Shown here: positions 9,288 through 17,517 of the stretch, piece after piece
Position numbering within the stretch: the first letter of the stretch is position 1
Layout: the number at the start of each line of letters is the position of its first letter
NCBI GenBank assembly: GCA_034933285.1
Contig: JAYFNT010000008.1
Span: 186,001 to 250,000, forward strand
DNA length: 64,000 nucleotides
Source: RPRC01 sp034933285
GTDB lineage: Bacteria; Desulfobacterota; Desulfuromonadia; Geobacterales; Geobacteraceae
Direction of reading: 5' to 3'
Translations under genes and position numbers: made by a program
Notes under the pieces: model-generated
What the model saw: only the letters and a program-made list of their open reading frames with translations
The model's database searches: none
What the model was told of the DNA's origin: nothing

Positions 9288-10097
9288 TCACTCCACTCCC
9301 AGGATCACGCTGGAAGCCTGGAACAGGGCGCAGGCATGGTCACCTTCAACGAAAGCAAGCATATTGGCACTCTCATTGGTTATTATGGCGGTGATGGTGT
9401 TTTCGCCGGAGAGGCTTATAGTCACTTCAGTATTAACCGCACCGGGTACGATTTTCAAAACCCTGCCGCACAGCATGTTGCTCGCGCTCAGCCTGCAGTT
9501 GTGCAGATCCCTCCCAAGTATGACGGATGATGCCTTGATGATGGCGCATGCGTCAGAATCTTCCTCGAGTTCCAGGCTCTCCACGCTTTCATTGGTCACA
9601 ATGGCGACAATCAAATCTCCGCAGGGCAGGACCAGTTCTATCTCTGAATTCACCGCTCCCTTCTTCACCTTGCTGATAGTGCCCTTGTAAATATTCCGCG
9701 CACTCACCTTGAGCGACAAGCGGCGCAGGAATCTGTAAAACTTGTCCATGTCCTCGACCTTCTCGGCAAGGTTGCTGAGAAAGGTCGTATGCTCTTCCTG
9801 TACTATCTTGAACGAGCTGACGACTTTCTGCCCTTCCGGGGTCAGGTGGGTGCCTCCCCCACCTCTGCCGCCGGTCATCCGCACCACCAGAGGCTTGTCA
9901 GCCAGATTGTTCATTGCATCCACGATCTCCCACGCTGTCTTGTAGCTTATGCCGACCGCTTTGGCAGCCTTGGTGATGGAACCGAGAGCCTGAATCTTTT
10001 CCAGCAGTTCTATCCTGTCACCGGCGATAAACGCCCGCTCCGACTTGTCTAGCCATATTTTTCCGGAGACCCGCACCCTATGTTCGTCCTGTTGCAT
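9288..10097 (-). CDS. ModE-type molybdate-responsive regulator, paralogue 1
   Basis: A 269-aa protein with the full ModE layout. The N-terminal winged helix-turn-helix (about 20-110) contains GSITKAAKAVGISYKTAWE and a Gly-rich wing TGGRGGGGTHL. Two TOBE/Mop oxyanion-binding domains follow (about 130-195 and 200-268), each starting SARNIYKG or SASNMLCG and ending in KASSVILG or QASSVILG. ModE dimers bind molybdate or tungstate and regulate uptake, cofactor and molybdoenzyme genes. The frame extends to 10166, but GGGGG just before the ATG at 10097 fixes the start and gives the same length as paralogue 2. A ModE-box-like palindrome at 10181-10204 suggests autoregulation. No molybdate transporter lies in the window. 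Confidence 0.9.
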   Translation of the reverse strand: MQQDEHRVRVSGKIWLDKSERAFIAGDRIELLEKIQALGSITKAAKAVGISYKTAWEIVDAMNNLADKPLVVRMTGGRGGGGTHLTPEGQKVVSSFKIVQEEHTTFLSNLAEKVEDMDKFYRFLRRLSLKVSARNIYKGTISKVKKGAVNSEIELVLPCGDLIVAIVTNESVESLELEEDSDACAIIKASSVILGRDLHNCRLSASNMLCGRVLKIVPGAVNTEVTISLSGENTITAIITNESANMLAFVEGDHACALFQASSVILGVE

Positions 10098-10180
10098 GAA
10101 ATCCCCCTTGTCCGCTCTGATCGGCCGACGGACAGCCGTTACGGCAGGGCCGCCGTCCCAAGCCAAAAAACACGCCGTGC

Positions 10181-10204
10181 CGTAATATACTTCTGAAGAT
10201 AACG
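10181..10204. promoter_or_regulatory. ModE-box-like operator
   Basis: CGTAATAT and AGATAACG are separated by 8 bases, giving an 8-8-8 imperfect inverted repeat. From memory, the E. coli modA operator has the same geometry (CGTTATAT, 8 bases, ACATAACG). The site lies 84-107 bp upstream of the modE-like start and 182 bp upstream of the divergent superoxide reductase gene, so it could serve either side. Confidence 0.6.
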
Positions 10205-10385
10205 AATATCAGAAAACAGGCTGTTGTGCAAATCCTTTCGGGCCGGCAACCCCGAACGGCAGCATCTCGGCGCCGATCACATTTATTGTTCACATTATTT
10301 TCTTCAAGGGGTTGCGAGCTGTACATACGTGAGGTAGAGTTAGATTTCAGGAAATAATGCAGGAAACAATCATGGAGGATACGAT

Positions 10386-10766
10386 ATGGCTAACACGCTG
10401 GAAATTTACAAATGCGAACTCTGCGGCAACATCATTGAAGTTCTTCACGTCGGTGAGGGCGAACTCGTATGTTGCGGAGAGGCAATGAAGCTCATGGTGG
10501 AAAACACTGTTGACGCCTCGAAGGAAAAACACGTTCCGGTAATCGAGAGAAGCGGCGACAAAGTACTGGTAAAGATTGGAAGCGTTCCACATCCAATGGA
10601 GGAAAAGCACTATATCGAATGGGTTGAAATCATAGCAGACGGCAAGGCCTACCGGCAGTTCCTCAGCCCGGGCCAGGCGCCGGAAGCTGAATTCAAGACA
10701 TCAGCAGCAAAGATCACCGCCAGGGAGTACTGCAATATTCACGGCCTCTGGACGGCCAAAGAATAG
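10386..10766 (+). CDS. dfx: Desulfoferrodoxin (two-iron superoxide reductase)
   Basis: It reduces superoxide to hydrogen peroxide in the cytoplasm without making O2, the usual strategy of anaerobes. The 126 residues hold both iron sites. An N-terminal desulforedoxin-type Cys4 centre (CELCG near 10, VCCGE near 28) is followed by the catalytic neelaredoxin domain with ligands in EKHVP, HPMEEKHYIEW and the C-terminal CNIHGLW (Cys plus His). This makes it a class I desulfoferrodoxin. GGAGG lies 7 bases before the ATG. The gene stands alone, divergent from the modE-like regulator, and ends at a hairpin shared with the convergent cyclophilin gene. Confidence 0.96.
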   Translation: MANTLEIYKCELCGNIIEVLHVGEGELVCCGEAMKLMVENTVDASKEKHVPVIERSGDKVLVKIGSVPHPMEEKHYIEWVEIIADGKAYRQFLSPGQAPEAEFKTSAAKITAREYCNIHGLWTAKE

Positions 10767-10792
10767 GAACCCGCTGCCTCACCCTTTCGGAG

Positions 10793-10837
10793 AAGGGCCG
10801 ACCGCATGATCGCGGGCGGCCCTTCGCTGCAGTTTTT
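10793..10837. terminator. Terminator between convergent dfx and cyclophilin genes
   Basis: AAGGGCCG (10793-10800) pairs with CGGCCCTT (10817-10824), with an inner CCGC/GCGG stem. A run of five T follows on the + strand after 8 bases. It is best read as a terminator for the rightward dfx transcript. Confidence 0.6.
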
Positions 10838-10847
10838 CAACAGTCTG

Positions 10848-11363
10848 CTATTCGATGATACGGATGGAGTTTATGACCACCGGCTCCACCGGCACATCCG
10901 AATGTCCCATCCTGGAACCGGTCTTCACCTGCCGTATCTGGTCGACCGTCTCCATCCCTTCTACGACCTTACCGAAAACCGCGTAGCCGAAAAGATCCGC
11001 GGTCTTGCCCCGGTAATCCAGGAATGTATTGTCCGTAACATTGATGAAAAACTGTGATGTGGCGCTGTCAATCACATTGGTCCGTGCCATCGCAAGGGTT
11101 CCCCTCAGATTGGACAGTCCATTGGCTGCTTCGTTCTTGATGGCGAACTTGGTTTTCTTTTGCTGCATGGAAGCATCCATCCCCCCGCCCTGGATCATGA
11201 AATCCTTGATGACGCGGTGGAACACAAGGCCTTCATAAAAGCCATCCTTCACATAGGACAAAAAATTGCGCACACTTATGGGCGCCTTGCCTTTGAACAG
11301 CTCGATAGTCACATTTCCCATGGAGGTCTCCATGAGGACGCGGGGATTCATTTCTTCGGTCAT
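10848..11363 (-). CDS. Cyclophilin-type peptidyl-prolyl cis-trans isomerase
   Basis: A cytoplasmic foldase: no signal peptide is seen in the 171 residues. Cyclophilin signatures are FHRVIKDFMIQGGG (catalytic Arg about 52), the substrate-binding block SATSQFFINVTDN and FGYAVFGKVVEGMETVDQI. The length fits the PpiB-like bacterial group, with a variable lid where QQKKTKFAIKNEAANG replaces the usual IPAE segment. The start at 11363 is supported by GGAGTG five bases upstream. It is a single-gene unit convergent with dfx. The ppiA and ppiB subgroups cannot be separated confidently by eye. Confidence 0.93.
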   Translation of the reverse strand: MTEEMNPRVLMETSMGNVTIELFKGKAPISVRNFLSYVKDGFYEGLVFHRVIKDFMIQGGGMDASMQQKKTKFAIKNEAANGLSNLRGTLAMARTNVIDSATSQFFINVTDNTFLDYRGKTADLFGYAVFGKVVEGMETVDQIRQVKTGSRMGHSDVPVEPVVINSIRIIE

Positions 11364-11664
11364 CTGTCACTCCTTTTGAAAATAATGTCTTTTTCTACCA
11401 CATTTCCCCCCAGTTGAGGAATTATTTTCCTCGCGCCATGATTTGCCAAACTGGATTATTGAGATAAACTGATACGGTTAAACCTCCCAAGCAAGAGACA
11501 AGTACCGGACACGCTCAATTCATCGGAAAATCCGGGAAGACAAACCATTGGAAAAAATGCTGCAGACCACCGGATATTTGGTCAAACCGCCCCATATACC
11601 CTGATGGAGTAATAATGCACTACCGAGCAAGGATACTTTTCCCGCAGTGAAAAGGGTACTGCAC
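11364..11664. other. Intergenic region with divergent promoters, no gene seen
   Basis: About 300 bases lie between the leftward cyclophilin gene and the rightward histidine kinase. It is AT-richer than its surroundings. The only clear structure is a small hairpin GAGGAA-TTATT-TTCCTC at 11416-11432. No RNA gene, repeat or credible ORF was found. Promoters for both flanking genes must lie here, but no convincing -35/-10 pair stood out. Confidence 0.5.
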
Positions 11665-14157
11665 ATGAAGGAAATTCTTGAAAAGATCAACAGGCTGGAA
11701 TCTGAGAACAGCTTCCTTCACAAGCGCATTCTGGAACTCGAAACAGCCGAGCGCAAATACCTGCAGGCAAAGAAGACACTCAAGACACAGCAACTGAGGC
11801 TTCTTTCGCTTCTCAACAAACTGCCGGCATTTGTCTACCTACAGGCGCCGGACCATACCATCCGCTTTGCCAATCGATACTTCCGCAAGCATTTCGGAAA
11901 TCCCGGCGGCCGAAAATGTCACGAAATCCTCCGCAATCGACTTGAGCCGTGTCCAGAATGCCAGACATTCCAGGTTTTCCGGACCAAGTCCTTTCAGCAA
12001 TGGCAATGGGACTGCCCATTGGACGGCCGTTTCTACGAAGTCCTGGACTACCCCTTCATCGATGTGGACGGCACCCTCCTGGTTCTGGAACTCGGAATAG
12101 ACATCAGCACGCGGAAGAAAATCGAAAGGGACCTGCTTTCGCTCCAGGCAGACCTGGAAAAACGCGTCGCAGACCAGACTGCAAGGTTGACTAAAACCGT
12201 TTCACTGCTCCAGGATGAGATCATCCAGAGACGGAAAACCGAGAATGCCCTGCGTAAAAGCGAAGAACGGTACGCCCTGGCCGTCGCCGGCGCCAACGAC
12301 GGCATCTGGGACCGGGACCTGGAATCGGGAAACATATACTTTTCAAATCGCTGGAAGAGCATGTTGGGCTATTCGGATGACGAAATCCGCGATGACGTGC
12401 TTGAATGGAAATCAAGGATCCACGAAGAAGACTACGAATCGACCATGGAAAGCCTCGAGCAGTACCTGAACGGGCAGTTGCCTTCCTACGAAGTGGAGTT
12501 CCGCATGCGGGCAAAGGACGGAAACTATCGCTGGATCCGCAGCAAGGGCGCCTGTCTGCGCGATTTCCGGGGCAATGCGATAAGGATCGCAGGATCACAT
12601 TCGGATATAACCTGTCACAAACAGATGGAGGAAGCGCTCAGCAAATCCGAAAAGAAGTACCGCAAGATATTCCAGGAATCCCACGACATGATATTCATCT
12701 TTGACACCGACAACAGACTGGTGGATATAAACCGCGCGGCAGTCGATCTTATCGGGTTCAGCAAAGAGGAGATACTGGGCCTTGATTTCGCAACGGGCAT
12801 ATGCGTAAACCCCACGGATATGGACCGCTTTATCCGTGCCCTGTTCACGGACGGGCATGTCAAGGGAATCGAGATCGAATTCAAGCGAATAGGAGGCGAA
12901 ATCCGTACTGTCCATCTCTCGGCTTCCCTCTTGAAGGATGAAATCGATGTCGTGACCGGGTATATGGGAATCGCCCGCGACATTTCCGAGAAAAAGAGAC
13001 TTGAGCAGCAACTGTTCCATGCCCAGAAAATGGAATCCATCGGCCTTCTGGCAGGAGGCGTTGCCCACGATTTCAACAACATGCTGACCGCCATCACCGG
13101 TTACGGTGAAACGATCATGGAAAACTGCCCCGAGAACGACATTATCCTCGGCACGAGCGCAGAGCAGTTGCTTCACGCCGCCGAACGGGCCCGGGAGCTG
13201 ACCCACAATCTGCTCGCGGTCAGCCGCAAGCAGATCACCAATCCCAGGCCCTTGCTGATCAACGATGTCATCTCAGCGATGAAGAGGCTCCTGGAGAGGA
13301 TCATCGGGGAAGATATAGAACTCACACTCAAGCTTTGCACGAAACAGCTCACCATCATGGCCGACCAGGGACAACTGGAGCAAGTACTGATCAATCTGGC
13401 TGCAAATGCCCGTGATGCAATGCCGGCAGGCGGCATCATATCTATCGAAACCGAAGAGGTTTTCATGAAAGAAGACGACAGTATCCTTCACGGGCTGCAG
13501 CATCATGGGCAGTACGTCCGCATTCATGTGACCGATACCGGTGAGGGAATGAATGAGCATGTGCGCCGAAAAGCCTTCGAACCCTTCTTCACCACAAAAG
13601 AAGTGGGCAAGGGCACCGGCCTGGGCTTGTCAATCAGTTACGGCATCATCAGGCAGCACAGCGGAGCGATAACGGTTGAAAGCGCGCCGGGCAAAGGCAC
13701 GCGATTCAGCATTTTCCTTCCTTTCACCGCGTCCCGTCCCGCCGTAACCAGTCCGGGCGATAAACCTTTCCCCATGACCGGATCCGAAACCATCCTGATC
13801 GTGGAAGATGAGGAGATAGTCAATACCTTTCTCAAGAGGGTCCTGCAACGAGCCGGATACAGGGTCATAACCGCCGCGGACGGAGAGCAGGCAATCGACA
13901 GGTTCATGGAGCATTCTTCCATCATTTCCCTGGTGATATCCGACGTGGTGATGCCCAAGAAGAACGGTAGTGAAATGTACGAAGACATCCTGAAAATGCG
14001 CACGGATGTGAAATTCATCTTCATGAGCGGGTATACCGCTGACGTCATACTCCGTAAGGGGCTGTTCGATTCCGGGGCTCTCTTCATCACCAAACCCTTT
14101 TCCAAGAACGACATCCTGCAGAAGGTCAGGGAAACGCTGGACCGGGCAGGGCTGTGA
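11665..14157 (+). CDS. Soluble hybrid sensor histidine kinase with three PAS domains and a C-terminal receiver
   Basis: About 830 residues with no membrane segment, so a cytoplasmic sensor. Order: N-terminal coiled coil (1-45); PAS 1 (about 45-140) containing CHEIL and EPCPECQTF cysteines; coiled coil (about 150-190); PAS 2 (about 205-315, ends HSDIT); PAS 3 (about 325-445, ends ARDIS); phospho-acceptor helix with His467 in AGGVAHDFNN; HATPase with N-box NLAANARDAMP, DTGEGM and GTGLGLS; and a receiver with phospho-acceptor near D759 in ISDVVMPKKNG and a KPF lysine. The ATG at 11665, preceded by AAAGGG, is preferred over an in-frame GTG at 11647. No partner regulator is adjacent. The cysteine-bearing PAS suggests redox or metal sensing, which is inference only. 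Confidence 0.92.
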   Translation: MKEILEKINRLESENSFLHKRILELETAERKYLQAKKTLKTQQLRLLSLLNKLPAFVYLQAPDHTIRFANRYFRKHFGNPGGRKCHEILRNRLEPCPECQTFQVFRTKSFQQWQWDCPLDGRFYEVLDYPFIDVDGTLLVLELGIDISTRKKIERDLLSLQADLEKRVADQTARLTKTVSLLQDEIIQRRKTENALRKSEERYALAVAGANDGIWDRDLESGNIYFSNRWKSMLGYSDDEIRDDVLEWKSRIHEEDYESTMESLEQYLNGQLPSYEVEFRMRAKDGNYRWIRSKGACLRDFRGNAIRIAGSHSDITCHKQMEEALSKSEKKYRKIFQESHDMIFIFDTDNRLVDINRAAVDLIGFSKEEILGLDFATGICVNPTDMDRFIRALFTDGHVKGIEIEFKRIGGEIRTVHLSASLLKDEIDVVTGYMGIARDISEKKRLEQQLFHAQKMESIGLLAGGVAHDFNNMLTAITGYGETIMENCPENDIILGTSAEQLLHAAERARELTHNLLAVSRKQITNPRPLLINDVISAMKRLLERIIGEDIELTLKLCTKQLTIMADQGQLEQVLINLAANARDAMPAGGIISIETEEVFMKEDDSILHGLQHHGQYVRIHVTDTGEGMNEHVRRKAFEPFFTTKEVGKGTGLGLSISYGIIRQHSGAITVESAPGKGTRFSIFLPFTASRPAVTSPGDKPFPMTGSETILIVEDEEIVNTFLKRVLQRAGYRVITAADGEQAIDRFMEHSSIISLVISDVVMPKKNGSEMYEDILKMRTDVKFIFMSGYTADVILRKGLFDSGALFITKPFSKNDILQKVRETLDRAGL

Positions 14158-14232
14158 CAGACTGACGGCGATTGCTTTCAACCGGGTCCTTGTGATATAT
14201 ACTCATGGTATCAAAGGAAGGGAATTCCCGGC

Positions 14233-16251
14233 ATGACAAAGGAATCCGAAGCCCAGCGGATACGTGAACTAAGGTCCGCCATCGAATATCACAACCGCCT
14301 GTATTACCGAGAAGACGCTCCGGAAATTACGGATGCGGAATACGATTCGCTGCTGCGCGAGCTGATCAGCCTCGAAGAGCGTCATCCCGAGCTTGCCGCG
14401 GAGGACTCCCCCACCAGGCGGGTCGGCGCCCCGCCCCTGGAAAAATTCTCCCCTGCGCCCCATCGTCTCCCCATGCTGTCCTTGGAAAACGCAATGACAG
14501 AGGAGGAAATCGTCGACTTTGACGAAAGGACCAAGAGATTCCTCGCCATCCCCGGTGAAACCGAGCTCAGCTATGTATGCGAGCCCAAGATGGACGGGTT
14601 GGCTGTCGAACTTGTATACGAGAACGGATCGTTTGCCAGGGGATCGACCAGGGGAGACGGTTATGTGGGGGAAGACGTCACCCTGAACCTGAAGACGGTA
14701 CGGTCGATTCCTCTCCGGCTTTCCGCTCAGGAGCCTCCACGGCTCTTTGAGGTACGCGGAGAGGTTTACCTCCCCCTCAAAGCTTTCCAGCGACTCAATA
14801 CCGAGCGTTCGGATGACGGCGAAGCCCCTTTCGCAAACCCGCGCAATGCCGCGGCAGGCTCGCTGCGCCAGCTGGATTCGCGGATAACCGCGAAACGCCC
14901 CCTCGCCCTGTTCTGTTACGGTCCGGGGCAGGTCGAAGACCGTGATTTCAGCTCGCAGAGCGACTTTCTGCATGTTACGGCCTCGTGGGGCCTCCCGGTC
15001 AATCCCCTGATACGGAAGGTTTCAGGAGTGAGGGGAATCCTTGATTTCTATGGTGAAATGATTGCGGCCAGGGATTCGCTCGACTACGAAATCGACGGAG
15101 TGGTGGTCAAAATCGACGCTTATGACCTGCAAAAGGAGTTGGGAGAAAAGAGCCGTTCTCCCCGATGGGCGATAGCCTTCAAGTTTCCACCGCGGCAGGC
15201 GTATACCGTTGTGGAAGATATCGTTCCCCAGGTAGGCAGAACAGGCGCGGTTACACCGGTAGCACAACTTCGGCCGGTGGAAGTGTCCGGGGTAATGGTT
15301 TCCCGCGCAACTCTCCACAATTGGGAGGAACTCGGCAAGAAGGACATCCGAATCGGCGACACCGTCCTGGTGGAACGCGCCGGTGACGTGATCCCGGCAG
15401 TGGTCAAGAGCCTGCCTGAAAAACGGACCGGCAGCGAGCGCTCGGTTTCCGCCCCCACGAACTGCCCCGAATGCGGCTCGGAAATCGTGAAAATCCCCGG
15501 CGAGGTCGCGGTGCGATGCCTGGGCCTTTCCTGCCCGGCGCAGATACGCGAATCAATCATTCACTTCTCCTCCCGCAACGGAATGGACATCGAAGGCCTG
15601 GGAGAAAAATACATAGACCAGCTGTTGCGCCTGGGACTGGTAAAGGACGTGGCGGACATTTTCTCTCTTACCCGGGAAGACTTCATGCGCTTCGATCGGA
15701 TGGGAGAGAAACTTGCCGGGAATCTCCTCAATGCCATAGAAAACTCCAAGGAGCGGGAACTGTCCCGCTTCGTCTTCGCCCTCGGCATACGCCATGTAGG
15801 CGAGCATACCGCGCGCATCCTGGCCTCCGCATTCGGCAGCATCGAAAACCTCGTGAAAGCCTCTGAAGGGGAACTGCTGTCCCTGAGGGAGATCGGTCCG
15901 CAGGTGGCCGGAAGCATCATCAACTTCTTTCACAATCCACGCAACCTCGAAGTGGTGCGCAGGATGATTGAGAGCGGAGTCCGGCCCATGGCAGAGGTCA
16001 AGCGCGTCGGAGGCAGGTTTACCGGCAGGACTTTCGTGTTCACCGGAACCCTCAACCGTTTCAGCAGGGACGAAGCCCGGCGCCTGGTGGAAGCGGAAGG
16101 CGGCCATGCGGCCGGTTCAGTCTCGGGAAAGACTGATTTCGTCGTTGCCGGCGCTGATGCCGGATCAAAACTGGAAAAAGCCCGCAAGCTGCGCATCAGG
16201 GTCATGAACGAAGACGAGTTCCTGGAAATGCTGCAAGGAGACCGACAGTGA
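14233..16251 (+). CDS. ligA: NAD+-dependent DNA ligase
   Basis: It seals nicks in replication and repair using NAD+. The 672 residues have the complete LigA layout: the Ia NAD-binding segment (YYREDAPEITDAEYDSL), the adenylation domain with catalytic Lys119 in CEPKMDGLA, an OB fold, a Cys4 zinc finger (CPECG about 411 to CLGLSCP about 434), helix-hairpin-helix repeats (GMDIEGLGEKYIDQL, LGIRHVGEHTA, REIGPQVAGSI) and a C-terminal BRCT domain from about 592 (GRTFVFTGTL). It overlaps the acylphosphatase start by four bases (GTGA), so the two are translationally coupled. Confidence 0.98.
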   Translation: MTKESEAQRIRELRSAIEYHNRLYYREDAPEITDAEYDSLLRELISLEERHPELAAEDSPTRRVGAPPLEKFSPAPHRLPMLSLENAMTEEEIVDFDERTKRFLAIPGETELSYVCEPKMDGLAVELVYENGSFARGSTRGDGYVGEDVTLNLKTVRSIPLRLSAQEPPRLFEVRGEVYLPLKAFQRLNTERSDDGEAPFANPRNAAAGSLRQLDSRITAKRPLALFCYGPGQVEDRDFSSQSDFLHVTASWGLPVNPLIRKVSGVRGILDFYGEMIAARDSLDYEIDGVVVKIDAYDLQKELGEKSRSPRWAIAFKFPPRQAYTVVEDIVPQVGRTGAVTPVAQLRPVEVSGVMVSRATLHNWEELGKKDIRIGDTVLVERAGDVIPAVVKSLPEKRTGSERSVSAPTNCPECGSEIVKIPGEVAVRCLGLSCPAQIRESIIHFSSRNGMDIEGLGEKYIDQLLRLGLVKDVADIFSLTREDFMRFDRMGEKLAGNLLNAIENSKERELSRFVFALGIRHVGEHTARILASAFGSIENLVKASEGELLSLREIGPQVAGSIINFFHNPRNLEVVRRMIESGVRPMAEVKRVGGRFTGRTFVFTGTLNRFSRDEARRLVEAEGGHAAGSVSGKTDFVVAGADAGSKLEKARKLRIRVMNEDEFLEMLQGDRQ

Positions 16252-16520
16252 AAACCAGAGCCAGGGTGACAGTAAAAGGCCTTGTCCAGGGAGTATCTTA
16301 TCGTTATCATACTCTCCAGATGGCAACCAGCATGTGCGTGACCGGCTGGGTCCGCAACATGCCCAATGGAGATGTCCAGGCCTGCTTCGAGGGTGACAGC
16401 GAGGATGTCCAGGCTCTCATCGACTGGTGCCGGATCGGTCCGCGCCTGGCGTCGGTGGACCGGGTCATTGTCGAAAAGGAACCGTTCAGCGGCGAATTCA
16501 GAGATTTCAAAGTCAGATAA
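16248..16520 (+). CDS. acyP: Acylphosphatase
   Basis: A 90-aa enzyme that hydrolyses acyl phosphates. The signature is present as GLVQGVSYRYHTLQMA, with the catalytic Arg in the phosphate loop and the catalytic Asn in GWVRNMPNGDVQ. The second element, VQALIDWCRIGP, is also typical. The GTG start overlaps the ligA stop, and AAGGAG lies ten bases upstream. Such small acylphosphatases are often attached to unrelated housekeeping genes, and the context does not point to a specific substrate. Confidence 0.93.
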   Translation: MKTRARVTVKGLVQGVSYRYHTLQMATSMCVTGWVRNMPNGDVQACFEGDSEDVQALIDWCRIGPRLASVDRVIVEKEPFSGEFRDFKVR

Positions 16521-16567
16521 TTAGCGTTCATGCGGAACTGGATACCGCCGAAAGAAAGGAAAGAGGG

Positions 16568-17305
16568 ATGACCTTCAAACGATTGACTGCCTTTACCTGC
16601 CTGGCCGCTTATCTCATGATCGGAGGAGCAGCGTGCGCAGCTTCCAGGAACGCCGAACCGCAAGCACAGGAAACGCTGCGGAAGCTGTTCCCCAAGATCA
16701 AGTATACGAATTTCGTCAAGACTGAAATCGATGGCCTTTACGAAGTCACCACAGAGGGAAGGATAATATATTTCCATCCGAAAACCGGCTACCTGTTCGT
16801 AGGCGACCTCGTTACAAACGATGGACGGAGCATCACCCGTGAAAGGATGGCGATGGAACGGTTCAAGCTCCTAACCGCTGAGGATCTGGGAAAAGCAATC
16901 AAGGTCGGCAGCGGCAAACACACTGTTGTCGAAGTAACCGATCCGGACTGCTCGTTTTGCAGAAAGATGCATTCCTACTGGGAAATGAGAAAGGACGTGA
17001 CTCGCTACATTTTCTTCAAGCCGCTCGACATGCACCCGGACGCCGTCAAAAAAGCCTTGTATATTCTCGCATCCCCTGACATGGAAAAAGCGCTGTTCGA
17101 GGTTTACAGCGGAAAGCTGGACTCCAATCGTGTGAAACTGGACAAGCCGCGCGACGACAAGGGACGTCTTGCAGCGCAGAAAGGTGTCGTGGAAAAACTT
17201 CAGGTTGAGGGGACCCCGACCTTCTGGGTGGACGGCAAATTCATAAACGGCTCCAACATTCCTTTGATCGAAAAGTACATCGGCAAAGCTTCAGCGCAGA
17301 AATAG
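16568..17305 (+). CDS. DsbC-like periplasmic thiol-disulfide isomerase
   Basis: A 245-aa exported thioredoxin-fold protein. The ATG at 16568, with AAGGA seven bases upstream, gives a clean signal peptide (FTCLAAYLMIGGAACA-ASR). Residues about 30-95 resemble the DsbC/DsbG N-terminal dimerisation domain. The thioredoxin-like domain follows, with redox motif C128-SFC-C131 in TDPDCSFCRKM and the cis-Pro loop VEGTPTFWV. DsbC proteins isomerise wrong disulfides in the periplasm and are kept reduced by DsbD or CcdA, neither of which is nearby. It is 47 bases after acyP and ends in a strong terminator. Confidence 0.9.
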   Translation: MTFKRLTAFTCLAAYLMIGGAACAASRNAEPQAQETLRKLFPKIKYTNFVKTEIDGLYEVTTEGRIIYFHPKTGYLFVGDLVTNDGRSITRERMAMERFKLLTAEDLGKAIKVGSGKHTVVEVTDPDCSFCRKMHSYWEMRKDVTRYIFFKPLDMHPDAVKKALYILASPDMEKALFEVYSGKLDSNRVKLDKPRDDKGRLAAQKGVVEKLQVEGTPTFWVDGKFINGSNIPLIEKYIGKASAQK

Positions 17306-17340
17306 CCTTTGGTGAAACTCCGTGCAAAGAAAACAACCGG

Positions 17341-17376
17341 AAAACCCCATCTTTTGAGTCGAGGATGGGGTTTTTT
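17341..17376 (+). terminator. Strong intrinsic terminator after the dsbC-like gene
   Basis: AAAACCCCATC pairs perfectly with GATGGGGTTTT (11 bp, 12-base loop) and runs into six T. It ends the ligA-acyP-dsbC transcript. Confidence 0.9.
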
Positions 17377-17517
17377 CTACAGTATAACCGGAAAACTGCC
17401 GATTATATTGCAGTGCCCGTCGGGAAACCTGCACAGGCGGATTTTTGACGAGCGATTCGGAAACAAACAGGAAGACCGGGACAAAACTTGACCGTAAATC
17501 GCCACGGGAGCAGCGCA

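Noticed and set aside
10831..10850. GTTTTTCAACAG word like the MITE right end
   Set aside because: No matching left end nearby; it is part of the dfx/cyclophilin terminator region.
17400..17517. Possible c-di-GMP-type riboswitch before the papain-like gene
   Set aside because: A CCTGCACAGG-like word is present, but the conserved pairing and the second conserved block are missing.
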